Assembly: GCA_024970065.1 (NCBI GenBank)
Contig: CP103908.1
Span: 992,001-1,056,000, forward strand
Direction: 5' to 3'
Length of the DNA stretch: 64,000 nt
Source of the DNA: Pediococcus acidilactici
Lineage (GTDB): Bacteria > Bacillota > Bacilli > Lactobacillales > Lactobacillaceae
Shown: positions 53,286 to 61,897 of the stretch, one piece after another
Position numbering within the stretch: position 1 is the stretch's first letter
Layout of the letters: each line of letters begins with the position of its first letter
Notes under the pieces: model-generated
Told to the model about the DNA's origin: nothing
Seen by the model: only the letters and a program-made list of their open reading frames with translations
Database searches by the model: none
Position numbers and translations under genes: made by a program

Positions 53286-54053
53286 TTATTGTCGGACAAA
53301 TTCCGGAACCGGTTCAAAAGTCAACCGGTGTAGCGGGGTAACTCCCAACTCCCTTAAACCTTCCAAGTGCTGCTTGGTTCCGTAACCCACGTTTTGGTCG
53401 AAACCGTAGCCGGGGTAAATTTTATTGTACGAGCGCATGAGATGGTCCCGGTACACCTTAGCCACAATTGAAGCTGCCGCAATGCTAATACTCTTAGCAT
53501 CCCCTTTATACATCACCGTCTTAGGGATGCTCGTAGGAACCTGAACTGCATCAATTAACAAGTGTTCCGGCGTTACGTTTAAATGGCTAATTGCGTCGTT
53601 CATCGCCGCTTTGGTGGCGTTCAAAATTCCCATTTGATCAATTTGCTGGTTAGAACGCACCCCGATACCAACGCTAACTGCTTCAGATAGAATTTGGGCG
53701 TACAGAGATTCCCTAAGTTTTAAGGACAACTGTTTGGAGTCGTTAACTTCTACCAAATCAAAACGGTCGTCTAAGACCACTGCCGCCGTCACCACTGGTC
53801 CAGCTAAACATCCGCGGCCTACTTCATCAATTCCAGCCACAAACTGCTTGCCGGACTGCCATAACTCATTTTCCAAGGAAAACCGCTTTTGAAAAGCGAG
53901 GCGTTGTTCAGCCACTTTTTGGAGCGCCTTTTCCTTTTGCCGTAATAGTTTTTGTACTCCGGCCCGGCTATCGTCAGCTAGAGCCAAAAAGTAAGGATCA
54001 TTAACGTCTTGAACGGTTACTAAGCGTTCCTTAATTTCTTTAATCGTCGCCAC
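53286..54053 (-). CDS. rnhB: Ribonuclease HII
   Basis: The start is GTG 54053 (VATIKEIKERLV), ten bases after AGGAG, giving the usual 255 residues; a longer frame to 54074 lies inside rbgA. The catalytic residues are in AGIDEVGRGCLAGPVV (Asp-Glu), VNDSKQLS, and ASIVAKVYRDHLM (Asp). It removes RNA from RNA-DNA hybrids. It overlaps the rbgA 3' end by 14 bases, so the two are coupled. Confidence 0.95.
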   Translation of the reverse strand: MATIKEIKERLVTVQDVNDPYFLALADDSRAGVQKLLRQKEKALQKVAEQRLAFQKRFSLENELWQSGKQFVAGIDEVGRGCLAGPVVTAAVVLDDRFDLVEVNDSKQLSLKLRESLYAQILSEAVSVGIGVRSNQQIDQMGILNATKAAMNDAISHLNVTPEHLLIDAVQVPTSIPKTVMYKGDAKSISIAAASIVAKVYRDHLMRSYNKIYPGYGFDQNVGYGTKQHLEGLRELGVTPLHRLTFEPVPEFVRQ

Positions 54054-54903
54054 GGTCGTTAAGCTCCTCCACAAAATCTAAGTTAAAACGACCCAGTTTG
54101 CCTTTTCGGGCATCCAATAGGATTCGTTGGCTAGCACGATCGTAGTCGTCTCGCATTCCTAACTTCTGGGTAATCAACAGCAAAAGTTCTGGCAACGGCT
54201 GGTCAAAGTCCTCATCCGTTAAATGGTACCTCTCCATTAAGCCACTGCGATACTTTTCGCCAAAAATTTGCAAGCCAAATAACGCCACGTCATCATTGGC
54301 GTATAAGTTGTCCTTAATTGCCCCCGTAAATGCTAACTTGCTGCCAACCGATTGGTCTTCAAACTTCGGCCATAAAATTCCGGGAGTATCTAATAGGTAC
54401 AAACCTTGCCGTGATTTAAGCCACTGTTGTTTTTTAGTAACGCCAGGACGGTCCCCAGTAATGGCAACTTTTTTGTTAACCAGATGATTTAGTAAGGTCG
54501 ATTTTCCTACATTAGGAATCCCGATACACATCGATTTAATCTCATTCTTCTTAATGCCCCGACTTTCCCAGTTTTCAAGCTTATCCGCTAGAATTGCGCG
54601 AGTATGTTTTAGGATAATTTTTTCCGTTGAAGGCTCTTTGGAATTCAACGCCACGGCATGTTCGCCGTTTTTGCGGAAGTACTCCAACCACCGTTGGGTC
54701 TCTTGGGGATCGGCTAGGTCCGCCTTGGTTAAAATTAACAAATGCGGCTTATCCTTAATAACCGACTCAATCATCGGATTGCGTGACGAAACCGGGATCC
54801 GCGCGTCAACCAGTTCAAAAACAACGTCAACGAGCTTTAACTTTTCCTCAACTTGCCGAATAGCTTTGGCCATGTGGCCCGGATACCATTGTATAATAGG
54901 CAT
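54040..54903 (-). CDS. rbgA: Ribosome biogenesis GTPase RbgA (YlqF)
   Basis: The 287-residue circularly permuted GTPase begins MPIIQWYPGHMAKAIRQVEE. G4 TKADL precedes G1 GIPNVGKSTLLN, with G3 DTPGILWPK, and a C-terminal RNA-binding (ANTAR-like) helix bundle. RbgA acts on the 45S precursor late in 50S assembly. First gene of the minus-strand unit rbgA-rnhB-dprA. A partial copy of its 5' end with the start codon changed lies 201 bases upstream. Confidence 0.94.
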   Translation of the reverse strand: MPIIQWYPGHMAKAIRQVEEKLKLVDVVFELVDARIPVSSRNPMIESVIKDKPHLLILTKADLADPQETQRWLEYFRKNGEHAVALNSKEPSTEKIILKHTRAILADKLENWESRGIKKNEIKSMCIGIPNVGKSTLLNHLVNKKVAITGDRPGVTKKQQWLKSRQGLYLLDTPGILWPKFEDQSVGSKLAFTGAIKDNLYANDDVALFGLQIFGEKYRSGLMERYHLTDEDFDQPLPELLLLITQKLGMRDDYDRASQRILLDARKGKLGRFNLDFVEELNDRGDD

Positions 54904-55173
54904 ATTCTCTAACTCCTTTTATATCAAGACTTTAAACACCTTGTTTGTTTTATTTTTTTAAAAATTGGGCAATCCGGTTTTAAACCGTTAAATTAGCCCG
55001 CTTAAACTTGCTGATTAGCATTGCTTAGATTAGCTAAACGTTATTGTATCAGCAACCTTTTACTACACTTAAAAACACTAATACGTTCACTGTATAATAG
55101 GTATATTTTCTAATCCCTTTTATATCAAGGTACTAAGCCCTATTTTTATTTAATTTCTTGGGAAATTGGGCAA
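54889..55173. repeat. Imperfect direct duplication of the rbgA 5' region (201-bp offset)
   Basis: Positions 54889-54972 and 55090-55173 align without gaps: GTATAATAGG at 54891 and 55092, CTTTTATATCAAG in each, and ATTGGGCAA at 54964 and 55165. The second copy turns the rbgA start (CAT on plus) into TAT, i.e. ATG to ATA, and its frame reads IPIIQ then stop. It is a non-functional relic of rbgA's first codons and RBS. Confidence 0.7.
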
Positions 55174-55450
55174 AAATTGGGCAAATTTGTCTAAAAAAAA
55201 TAAACTAACTCTTTAATGGATCCGTGAGTCATCGGATCGCTAATTATTTTTTTAGCATCAAGTACCTATGTTACCTAATTTATTGAAATTTTCAAATCCG
55301 AATACCCATTGGGGATGTATTAATTGAAATTGGGCAAAAATTGGGCAAACCTCAAATCTAGTAATCGCCAAATCAATTTTACCATCTTCAAAGCTGTTTG
55401 CTACCACATCTTGAGCATCCATATTGTTTCTAATAACGAGCATTGGGCAA
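54964..55450. repeat. Six copies of the 9-mer ATTGGGCAA, two as 11-bp tandem pairs
   Basis: Copies at 54964, 55165, 55176, 55329, 55340 and 55442 on the plus strand, all in the same orientation. The pairs 55165/55176 and 55329/55340 are 11 bp apart, about one helical turn. A further copy is at 61682. No function is assigned. Confidence 0.6.
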
Positions 55451-55533
55451 ATTAAGTAAGTCGAAAATAAGCTGTTTACACGATGTTCAATATTTAATTA
55501 GCGGTTAACTAATTTTTACTAGTCCTAAATAAA
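55174..55533. other. Non-coding or decayed stretch upstream of rbgA
   Basis: A 61-codon minus-strand frame (55443-55258, MLVIRNNMDAQDVVANSFED...) lacks an RBS and includes the repeat ATTGGGCAA as coding triplets; no family is recognised. A/T-rich, no RNA gene seen. Confidence 0.35.
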
Positions 55534-55535
55534 TC

Positions 55536-55583
55536 AAAAAACAGAAATCAATTCCTCGACAATCTGATTTCTGTTTTTGTGTG
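55536..55583. terminator. Terminator-like hairpin
   Basis: AAAACAGAAATCA pairs with TGATTTCTGTTTT across ATTCCTCGACAATC. It lies downstream of the small membrane protein gene on the minus strand. Confidence 0.65.
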
Positions 55584-55673
55584 CATCAAGTCTATTCATA
55601 AAGATTCATACATACACTAGGACAAACAAAAAGAGAACCGAAATCGTTCCCTTCACTCGTGAAATTGATTTTT

Positions 55674-55892
55674 CTATCCTAAGCGGTCTTTATTACCAAA
55701 CTCATCCTTCATTGCCATACAAAACACGTAAACGGAAAAGAATAACATTACGAAAAATGATCCAACCACAAAATCTGCACTTTCCTTAAGTGGCGTAAAC
55801 GTAGTCATTACTAACATTAATGAGTTAGCAATTATCCAAACAATATACAACTTTTTAGTTCTTTTCGTTAGATTTGCCTTTTTTAATTTCAT
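55674..55892 (-). CDS. Small two-helix membrane protein of unknown function
   Basis: The 72-residue product starts with a basic, cytoplasmic-type N terminus (MKLKKANLTKRTKK), followed by hydrophobic segments YIVWIIANSLMLVMTTF and FVVGSFFVMLFFSVYVFCMA and a charged tail. A purine-rich AAAGAGAG precedes the ATG by about ten bases. No family was recognised. Downstream lies a terminator-like hairpin, supporting a genuine short transcript. Confidence 0.5.
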   Translation of the reverse strand: MKLKKANLTKRTKKLYIVWIIANSLMLVMTTFTPLKESADFVVGSFFVMLFFSVYVFCMAMKDEFGNKDRLG

Positions 55893-56419
55893 GATGAATC
55901 ACTCTCTTTACTTCATACATGCTAACTATTCCAATATTTCTTAATTCACAAAGCCCCTTTTAACAATTGTTATTGAAACTTCTATTAGGTTCAAATATTT
56001 GCTGAATTTCGACTTTTAAAATTTGTCTTTTATCCTATCCATACTTATATAGTACATTTTTGAATTAAAAACCGTTCCTACTTTTCCGCTTTAATTGTAA
56101 TCTTTCTTCATGCGTTTGCAAGCGTTTTTTCAGCATGAACATAAGGCTTCGTATTTTAGAAAAAAACTTAACATTTAGTCAAATATGCTTTTTACAATAA
56201 CTTTTAAGCCACTAAAAAGAATCCACATCTTATTTTTATTTATCAAACATTTTTGATTAACCATCGTCAATAATCAAGGATACACCCTTTATTTGAATAA
56301 TAATGTTACTCCTGAAAAGAAAGTTCTATCTTAGTATTTTTTTAACGAGGTTATTAAACAGCGTAATAAACCTGTATTTAACACTGAGTAAGATATGCAT
56401 ATAATCAAAGTACATTTAA
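55893..56419. other. AT-rich intergenic region
   Basis: No intact gene. The plus strand near 56342-56419 contains short frames that may be decayed upstream parts of the rgg remnant (for example KQRNKPVF). A promoter for the minus-strand small membrane gene is expected near 55950 but is not clear. Confidence 0.35.
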
Positions 56420-56857
56420 ACCGCGTTCAACAGATGGAGATACTTTGAAACCTCAATCTTTTCTAATTGTTTGTACATTTTCTCTAATGAACATATTCGT
56501 GGATCCTTCACTACCATACTTAGACGTACTAAACTAGTTAGTTCAATTCCAACTTATCAAAACGATATATCTATTTTCCTAAATAACTGCATTGTCCTCG
56601 AATTAGAAAGAGGTCGCTTTTCAAATGCAGCGTACTACATTAAACAATTAAGAAGAATAGCCTCCAAATCCCCCAGAAAAATTTATGATTGCTTAATGTG
56701 TAATTTTTACCAAGTATTATTAAGTCGAGAATTGGGAATTGTTTCAAATGTTGATAGTACAATTCAACCTCTTGATAAATTAAGCTTTACCGAACATGCA
56801 AATGAATTGCGGAAATTTGCTAATGATGTTAAAAACTATAAATATACTTTAGTTTAG
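56420..56857 (+). pseudogene. C-terminal remnant of an Rgg/RRNPP-type regulator
   Basis: The open frame from a stop at 56417-56419 to 56857 reads RWRYFETSIFSNCLYIFSNE, then NNCIVLELERGRFSNAAYYI. This is the helical-repeat C-terminal domain of Rgg/GadR/MutR regulators (typical NWGYYExxLFSNCxxxFSNE and NNxIxxxLERGxxxxAxYxI). The N-terminal HTH and the first half of the repeat domain are missing; the first ATG (56471) lies inside the conserved domain. No RBS is present. A relic of a peptide-sensing regulator. Confidence 0.65.
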
Positions 56858-56936
56858 ATAGATTAGTGAATTAGCTTATAGACGACTAGATCCGTAGTAC
56901 TTAAGTATTACATATTTTTTGAATTTTACTCAAAAC

Positions 56937-56981
56937 TAAAAAAGGAAACCAATCCGTCGTTAGACGAAGTGATTTCCTTAA
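56937..56981 (-). terminator. Terminator-like hairpin (copy 1 of a related pair)
   Basis: On the minus strand GGAAATCACTTCGTC pairs with GACGGATTGGTTTCC and is followed by TTTTTT. It lies downstream of the small membrane ORFs at 57107-57414. Closely related in sequence to the hairpin at 57775-57820. Confidence 0.65.
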
Positions 56982-57106
56982 CAGGTTCTACTATTACCTG
57001 TACTTGGCAAAAAGCCAATATATGTATCAGCACTTTTTATTCAGAATAAATTTTTTTATGGTAATTAATACGAATTACCTTTCATTTAAATTTTCAACTA
57101 TTTTAG

Positions 57107-57229
57107 CTAAAATTTTTCCTTCAAGGTTAGTTTTTTTGTACGTAGTTCTTGTAATTCTTTTGCTAGCCGAATTCCTTTTCTTAAATTAACCAGCATTGCT
57201 ATTAAAAACAAAAAATCAAGAAAATTCAC
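57107..57229 (-). CDS. Putative 40-residue membrane peptide
   Basis: GTG at 57229 overlaps the stop of a seven-codon ORF (57252, ATG after TTAGGAGATTAAT), so translation may restart there. The frame has an N-terminal hydrophobic segment (FLDFLFLIAMLVNL, residues 3-16) then a Lys/Glu/Leu-rich amphipathic tail (GIRLAKELQELRTKKLTLKE). No family is recognised. It forms a pair with the peptide gene just upstream. Confidence 0.4.
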   Translation of the reverse strand: MNFLDFLFLIAMLVNLRKGIRLAKELQELRTKKLTLKEKF

Positions 57230-57261
57230 TAGCAAACTAAATCAACTTCCATATTAATCTC

Positions 57262-57414
57262 CTAATCTTGCAACTTTTCTAGAGTTTTTTCAAAATCTTT
57301 AATTGTCTTCTTTTCTTCCTCTATATTTGAACTTATCCGTTTGTCTATACTTATTGAACTAAATGTCAACAGTAATAAAAGAAAAATAGACGCACCAAGC
57401 AATAACATCTGCAC
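57262..57414 (-). CDS. Putative 50-residue membrane peptide, holin-like toxin type
   Basis: The start is GTG 57414 (then CAG ATG), ten bases after AGGAGG; ATG 57408 is too far from it. It has one membrane segment (MLLLGASIFLLLLTFSSISI) followed by a charged coiled-coil tail (EEEKKTIKDFEKTLEKL). The head resembles the putative holin-like toxin group (short, LMxxFGxFxLxLLT then a charged tail), which are type I-like toxins in Firmicutes. That match is loose. Confidence 0.42.
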   Translation of the reverse strand: MQMLLLGASIFLLLLLTFSSISIDKRISSNIEEEKKTIKDFEKTLEKLQD

Positions 57415-57774
57415 TTACTAAACGCCTCCTTACGCGATGATATCAATATTTTAAAATGTAACTATACCATATCGAGTGTCGCTTTACCAAACAGGAGCCC
57501 ATTAAACCAGAAGAATTTAATTCTGCATTCTTTTGCATTGTTTCAACCGCTTCTTGCGCCATGTCACTGAATTCAGTATTAAACGCTTCTGGTCCAACAT
57601 TTTACACCAAAACACCTCTTAAATTAATTTGGCAAAACCGCCTTTGTAGCCTACTTTTAATTCACTAACTATCGGTTTTTTAATAGCTTCTGTCGTCATC
57701 CCTAACAGGCAAATCACCTAATTTGTGCTGCAATCCTTGATAATAATATTATTATCCGATGAAAGTATTTTATT
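57415..57774 (-). pseudogene. Decayed coding fragments, unknown family
   Basis: A 26-codon minus-strand frame (57699-57619, MTTEAIKKPIVSELKVGYKG...) and another frame reading EAFNTEFSDMAQEAVETMQK (about 57590-57530) look like protein sequence but lack starts with RBS and are short and shifted. They may be pieces of one lost gene. Family not recognised. Confidence 0.3.
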
Positions 57775-57820
57775 AAAAAAGGAACCAATTCATCATCAGA
57801 TAAAGTGGTTCCCTTAATTA
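57775..57820 (-). terminator. Intrinsic terminator after the LPXTG gene (copy 2 of the related pair)
   Basis: On the minus strand GGGAACCACTTTATC pairs imperfectly with GATGAATTGGTTCC and is followed by TTTTTT. About three quarters identical over 43 bases to the hairpin at 56937. Confidence 0.7.
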
Positions 57821-57869
57821 TTTTATAAAAATTAGTTTAAAAGAAAACGAAATTACGCTATTTTTTATT

Positions 57870-60800
57870 CTAATCTTTACGTTGTTTTTTCCATACTCTC
57901 ACAACTCCAAGTAGGCTACTTATAAATATCAATATAACTCCGCTCAGCGTTGCAGTATTTTCCTTTTTTTCGCCAGTTTGTGGTAACTTGCTTTGTGTAA
58001 ATTTTGTTTTTGCTGCTTTGCCTACTTCTCTCGGTTTGGTCAAAACAACTGGCTGAACAGTTTTAGATAGATTAGTTGAATTTGCCGTTGAATCTTCTAT
58101 AACTAATTTATTTGAATTTGTTAGCTGATCCATCCTAGTTGATTTTCTTGGTTGAGTTGATTCAACTGTCCTAGTAGGATTTGTTAGCTTAGTCAATTTA
58201 ACAGGTTTATCAGGGATGAATGTTTGAACTGTTTTGACTGGAAGTTTATTACTTTTATATACTACAGTAAACTCAAGGTCTTTACTGTCACCAGTTACCG
58301 TCTGGGCACCAATTCGTACTTGATCTGCCGTGTAACCTTTAATAACTGGACTGTCTACGGCCGCAAACGTTTGGGCTGCCGACCAAGCACCATAGGTTTT
58401 CACTCCCGTTACTGCATCAGTGGAAACTGTCCGGGTAAAGGTGACCGGTTTTGCTACATAATCTGGATGGGCCTGCTGGCCATCTGCGTATACGTAATGA
58501 ACTTTTTCATTGATGGTTTTGCTTTCCGTCGTCACGACTGGCGCTTTCTTTTTATACACTACGGTGAACTCAAGGTCTTTACTGTCACCAGTTACCGTTT
58601 GGGCACCAATTCGTACTTGATCTGCCGTGTAACCTTTAATAGCTGGACTATCTACGGCTGCAAATGTTTGGGCTGCCGACCAAGCACCATAGGTTTTCAC
58701 TCCTGTTACTGCATCAGTGGAAACTGTCCGGGTAAAGGTGACCGGTTTTGCTACATAATCTGGATGGGCCTGCTGGCCATCTGCGTATACGTAATGAACT
58801 TTTTCATTGATGGTTTTGCTTTCCGTCGTCACGACTGGCGCTTTCTTTTTATACACTACGGTGAACTCAAGGTCTTTACTGTCACCAGTTACCGTTTGGG
58901 CACCAATTCGTACTTGATCTGCCGTGTAACCTTTAATAGCTGGACTATCTACGGCTGCAAATGTTTGGGCTGCCGACCAAGCACCATAGGTCTTCACTCC
59001 CGTTACTGCATCAGTGGAAACTGTCCGGGTAAAGGTGACCGGTTTTGCTACATAATCTGGATGGGCCTGCTGGCCATCTGCGTATACGTAATGAACTTTT
59101 TCATTGATGGTTTTGCTTTCCGTCGTCACGACTGGCGCTTTCTTTTTATACACTACGGTAAACTCAAGGTCTTTACTGTCACCAGTTACCGTCTGGGCAC
59201 CAATTCGTACTTGATCTGCCGTGTAACCTTTAATAACTGGACTATCTACGGCCGCAAACGTTTGGGCTGCCGACCAGGAACCATAGGTCTTTTCCCCAGT
59301 TACCTTATCTGTAACAACGTTTCTAACAAATCCTACTGAATTAGCATGATAGTCTTCTGTAACTTTTAAACCGTTTTGAAATAAATAATGAATTGTTTCA
59401 TTTACTTGTCTAATATCTTTACTTTGTACCATATCATGTTTCAAGTGAACTTGATAACTTTTGATTATTCCATCTTGATCATAGACTACTCCATTGACTG
59501 GATAATTATCTGAGTTCAGACTATAACCTTGTTTTATATAATTTTCGATATTTTTATTTGTTCGATAGGCATCCGTTGTGCCATAAGAACCTGACAAGCT
59601 TTGAACATGCAAAATTTGTCCAGTTGTGTCATCAATATAAGTCACAGTTGCTTTTTCTTTATTTAATTCATAAACATACGTTACAGTGCCTCCACTTTCT
59701 GTTAAGATGCCACTCTTAGCTAAGCTACCGCTTCCCATCCGCTTAAATGTATAGCCCTCAAAATTTATTTTATCAGTACTGTATCTATCGCCTACATATT
59801 TGGTTCCATCTGGATAATTCACAATGCCTTTACGTAACACATTGCCATTATCAGAAACATATTGTACATAAACATCGGCAGCGGGGGTCCGGGTATAATG
59901 AACAATAATTTCACCCGGATAAGTTGCAAAAGTGATTATATTATCTTTTTCATCAAATAAAGTACCGGCTTTAGCAGACGTCTTAACATATTTATACCCT
60001 TTACCTAAATTTAATATAATATTATTTTCCGAATTTATATTATTTGTTATATCAGCAGTAGATCCAATATCTCCACTTATTTCATTAGGCCTGATAATCT
60101 CTTTACCCGTAGTATCATCGACATATTTTATATGTGTTATCCCATAGGCAACGTAAGAAAAATCAATTAACTGAAATTGTTGTAAATTATGATAACTTCC
60201 TGTAGAACCCACTATACCAAAAGCATACGCAAAATTAGTTATGTCCGTTAACTTCGTAATATCTTTTGACCACTCGTAAGTTTTATTACCACGTACTAGC
60301 GTAACTGACAATACATTAGTCTGACCAGAATAATTAAAGACAATTGGATTCCAAGTACCATCGACTTTGCCAAACATTTGGGCTGGTGCATCTTTGCCAT
60401 CGTAAGATTTATATTGACCTTTGGAATCAGTGTAGTAATAACTGCCGAAGGGACCGTTGACACTGCTTGGATCTTCTGGATTTTTATAAGTATCTAATTT
60501 AAAACCAAAAGAATCTTTTAGTCCATTCAGGCCAAATCCATTTCCAGCTCCTCCAATAGACGTCGTTTCCCCGGGATGCCAAAAAATCCCCAATCCATCG
60601 GCACCATTGTGAGACCCTAAATAAACTTTACCTTCTAAAGTAAAATCTTGGTTTAAGTTAATTTTGTTTTTTAAAACGGCTTCGCCAACCTTACTTCCTA
60701 CATCTTCGGTCAAAGTAATAATTCCAGTCTTGGAGTCGTAAGTAGCCCCATTTAATAATTGGAAGTAATTTAAAAAGTTATCTTTCGTGACGGTAACACT

Positions 60801-61307
60801 ATTAGGGAGCTGCTTAGCAAAATTGGGGAGTAATACTTTACTTTTTTTGTTAGTACTCGTATCAATTTTACCGGTATGAATTGGTGAATTAGCATTAACT
60901 GTAGTTTTGTTAAGTTTATTAGAACTATGGCCCAAACTGAAATTATGATCTCCAATATTAGTTTTAGCTTGGGAATCAGCAGCTGCACTAGAACTATGAG
61001 CTACGGCTTTAGTTTTAGCTTGGGAATCAGCAGCTGCACTAGAACTATGAGCTTTCAAATCAGACTCAGTATGAAGTTCGTTACTTGCTTTAGAAACATA
61101 AGCAGATGAACTGGGCTTTAATACGGTTTTATTTATACTACTGGAGCTGTTTTTTACAACAACGTCAGCAAAAACTTTGGGTTCACTAACTATAATGTCC
61201 CCAATTCCTATTGAAAGTACTGTGATGGCCATTACAGCCCATTTCTTTCCTCGTTTGTAGAGCTTATAATGGGTCTTCCTTTCAAAACCGTATTTCTTTT
61301 GCAACAA
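57870..61307 (-). CDS. LPXTG-anchored surface adhesin with KxYKxGKxW signal, lectin-like domain, MucBP-like and four 99-residue repeats
   Basis: At 1145 residues, TTG start (61307) with GGGAGG nine bases upstream. The N terminus has KLYKRGKKW (KxYKxGKxW secretion signal) and a hydrophobic segment ending in VFA. A Ser/Ala-rich region (HSSSAAADSQAKT twice) is followed by a domain resembling L-type lectins (DGLGIFWHPGETTSIGGAG, residues about 170-400). Then come ITHIKYVDDTTGKEI and VYVQYVSDNGN units of MucBP type, four 99-residue repeats, a Thr/Pro/Lys-rich linker and the sortase signal LPQTG (residues 1108-1112) with hydrophobic and basic tail. Likely binds mucin or other glycans. Exported by the SecA2-type or Sec path is not determined. 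Confidence 0.92.
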   Translation of the reverse strand: MLQKKYGFERKTHYKLYKRGKKWAVMAITVLSIGIGDIIVSEPKVFADVVVKNSSSSINKTVLKPSSSAYVSKASNELHTESDLKAHSSSAAADSQAKTKAVAHSSSAAADSQAKTNIGDHNFSLGHSSNKLNKTTVNANSPIHTGKIDTSTNKKSKVLLPNFAKQLPNSVTVTKDNFLNYFQLLNGATYDSKTGIITLTEDVGSKVGEAVLKNKINLNQDFTLEGKVYLGSHNGADGLGIFWHPGETTSIGGAGNGFGLNGLKDSFGFKLDTYKNPEDPSSVNGPFGSYYYTDSKGQYKSYDGKDAPAQMFGKVDGTWNPIVFNYSGQTNVLSVTLVRGNKTYEWSKDITKLTDITNFAYAFGIVGSTGSYHNLQQFQLIDFSYVAYGITHIKYVDDTTGKEIIRPNEISGDIGSTADITNNINSENNIILNLGKGYKYVKTSAKAGTLFDEKDNIITFATYPGEIIVHYTRTPAADVYVQYVSDNGNVLRKGIVNYPDGTKYVGDRYSTDKINFEGYTFKRMGSGSLAKSGILTESGGTVTYVYELNKEKATVTYIDDTTGQILHVQSLSGSYGTTDAYRTNKNIENYIKQGYSLNSDNYPVNGVVYDQDGIIKSYQVHLKHDMVQSKDIRQVNETIHYLFQNGLKVTEDYHANSVGFVRNVVTDKVTGEKTYGSWSAAQTFAAVDSPVIKGYTADQVRIGAQTVTGDSKDLEFTVVYKKKAPVVTTESKTINEKVHYVYADGQQAHPDYVAKPVTFTRTVSTDAVTGVKTYGAWSAAQTFAAVDSPAIKGYTADQVRIGAQTVTGDSKDLEFTVVYKKKAPVVTTESKTINEKVHYVYADGQQAHPDYVAKPVTFTRTVSTDAVTGVKTYGAWSAAQTFAAVDSPAIKGYTADQVRIGAQTVTGDSKDLEFTVVYKKKAPVVTTESKTINEKVHYVYADGQQAHPDYVAKPVTFTRTVSTDAVTGVKTYGAWSAAQTFAAVDSPVIKGYTADQVRIGAQTVTGDSKDLEFTVVYKSNKLPVKTVQTFIPDKPVKLTKLTNPTRTVESTQPRKSTRMDQLTNSNKLVIEDSTANSTNLSKTVQPVVLTKPREVGKAAKTKFTQSKLPQTGEKKENTATLSGVILIFISSLLGVVRVWKKQRKD
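58240..59430. repeat. Four 297-bp repeats (99 residues) in the adhesin gene
   Basis: The same element recurs with a spacing of 297 bases at 58267, 58564, 58861 and 59158 (GTGAACTCAAGGTC-type start). The three C-proximal units are near identical (VHYVYADGQQAHPDYVAKPV, WSAAQTFAAVDSP, DQVRIGAQTVTGDSKDLEFT); the N-proximal one diverges in its first half (HYLFQNGLKVTEDYHANS). Consistent with recent unequal recombination. Confidence 0.9.
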
Positions 61308-61820
61308 ATTATCAACCTCCCATAAAGTATTTTAAAAAGATATAATTTTTACTACCGCACCTGCACAATATGTTTAAACCACTTTCGAAAGCATAAAAAT
61401 AAACAAGCTTGGTATAAACAATATTATTAATAACACATATTAGACAAATATCAACTAAAACTTCAATTATCTTAATAAAAGCTCATCACTACCAAAACAT
61501 CTATCATCTAACCATATATAATTTAAGGTGTATCAAATGTCCTAATCTTAATAATGTATAAAAATTACCACTCCAAAAGGAAAATTTTACAAATGATTAA
61601 CCCTGTCTTATTTATTCAAAATAACTAATTAAAATGTATTGAGCCTAAACTTTATGTAAAAGCACTTGCTGAAGTGCGTTAATTGGGCAATTAAACTTTT
61701 ATTATATACTTTATAAGAAAAAATAAAGCAATCGATAATTACATTTACTTACCTATCGTATACCGGTTTGAATTACTCTTCATTCGCAAACGAAGAATAC
61801 TGTTATATTTTTAAAAATAA
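61308..61820. other. Promoter region of the adhesin gene, otherwise empty
   Basis: No gene seen. A/T-rich with a single ATTGGGCAA at 61682-61690 matching the 9-mer repeated at 54.9-55.4 kb. Confidence 0.4.
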
Positions 61821-61823
61821 AAA

Positions 61824-61867
61824 ATGTCCAAGAAAGCTAGATCAATAATCTAACTTTCTCGGACACT
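61824..61867. terminator. Terminator downstream of nox
   Basis: TGTCCAAGAAAGCTAGAT pairs with ATCTAACTTTCTCGGACA with small mismatches across CAATA, in an A-rich to T-rich context on the minus strand. Confidence 0.75.
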
Positions 61868-61897
61868 TCATACTACGTATAAACCGATTAATTTACT

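Noticed and set aside
55577..55789. 70-codon plus-strand frame
   Set aside because: Lies over a terminator-like hairpin and the antisense of the small membrane protein; no RBS.
57004..57189. 61-codon plus-strand hydrophobic frame
   Set aside because: No RBS, and it overlaps the better supported minus-strand small ORF at 57107-57229.
58224..59339. 371-codon plus-strand repetitive frame
   Set aside because: It is the mirror of the 99-residue repeats in the adhesin; no start context and Cys/Tyr/Trp-rich composition unlike real proteins.
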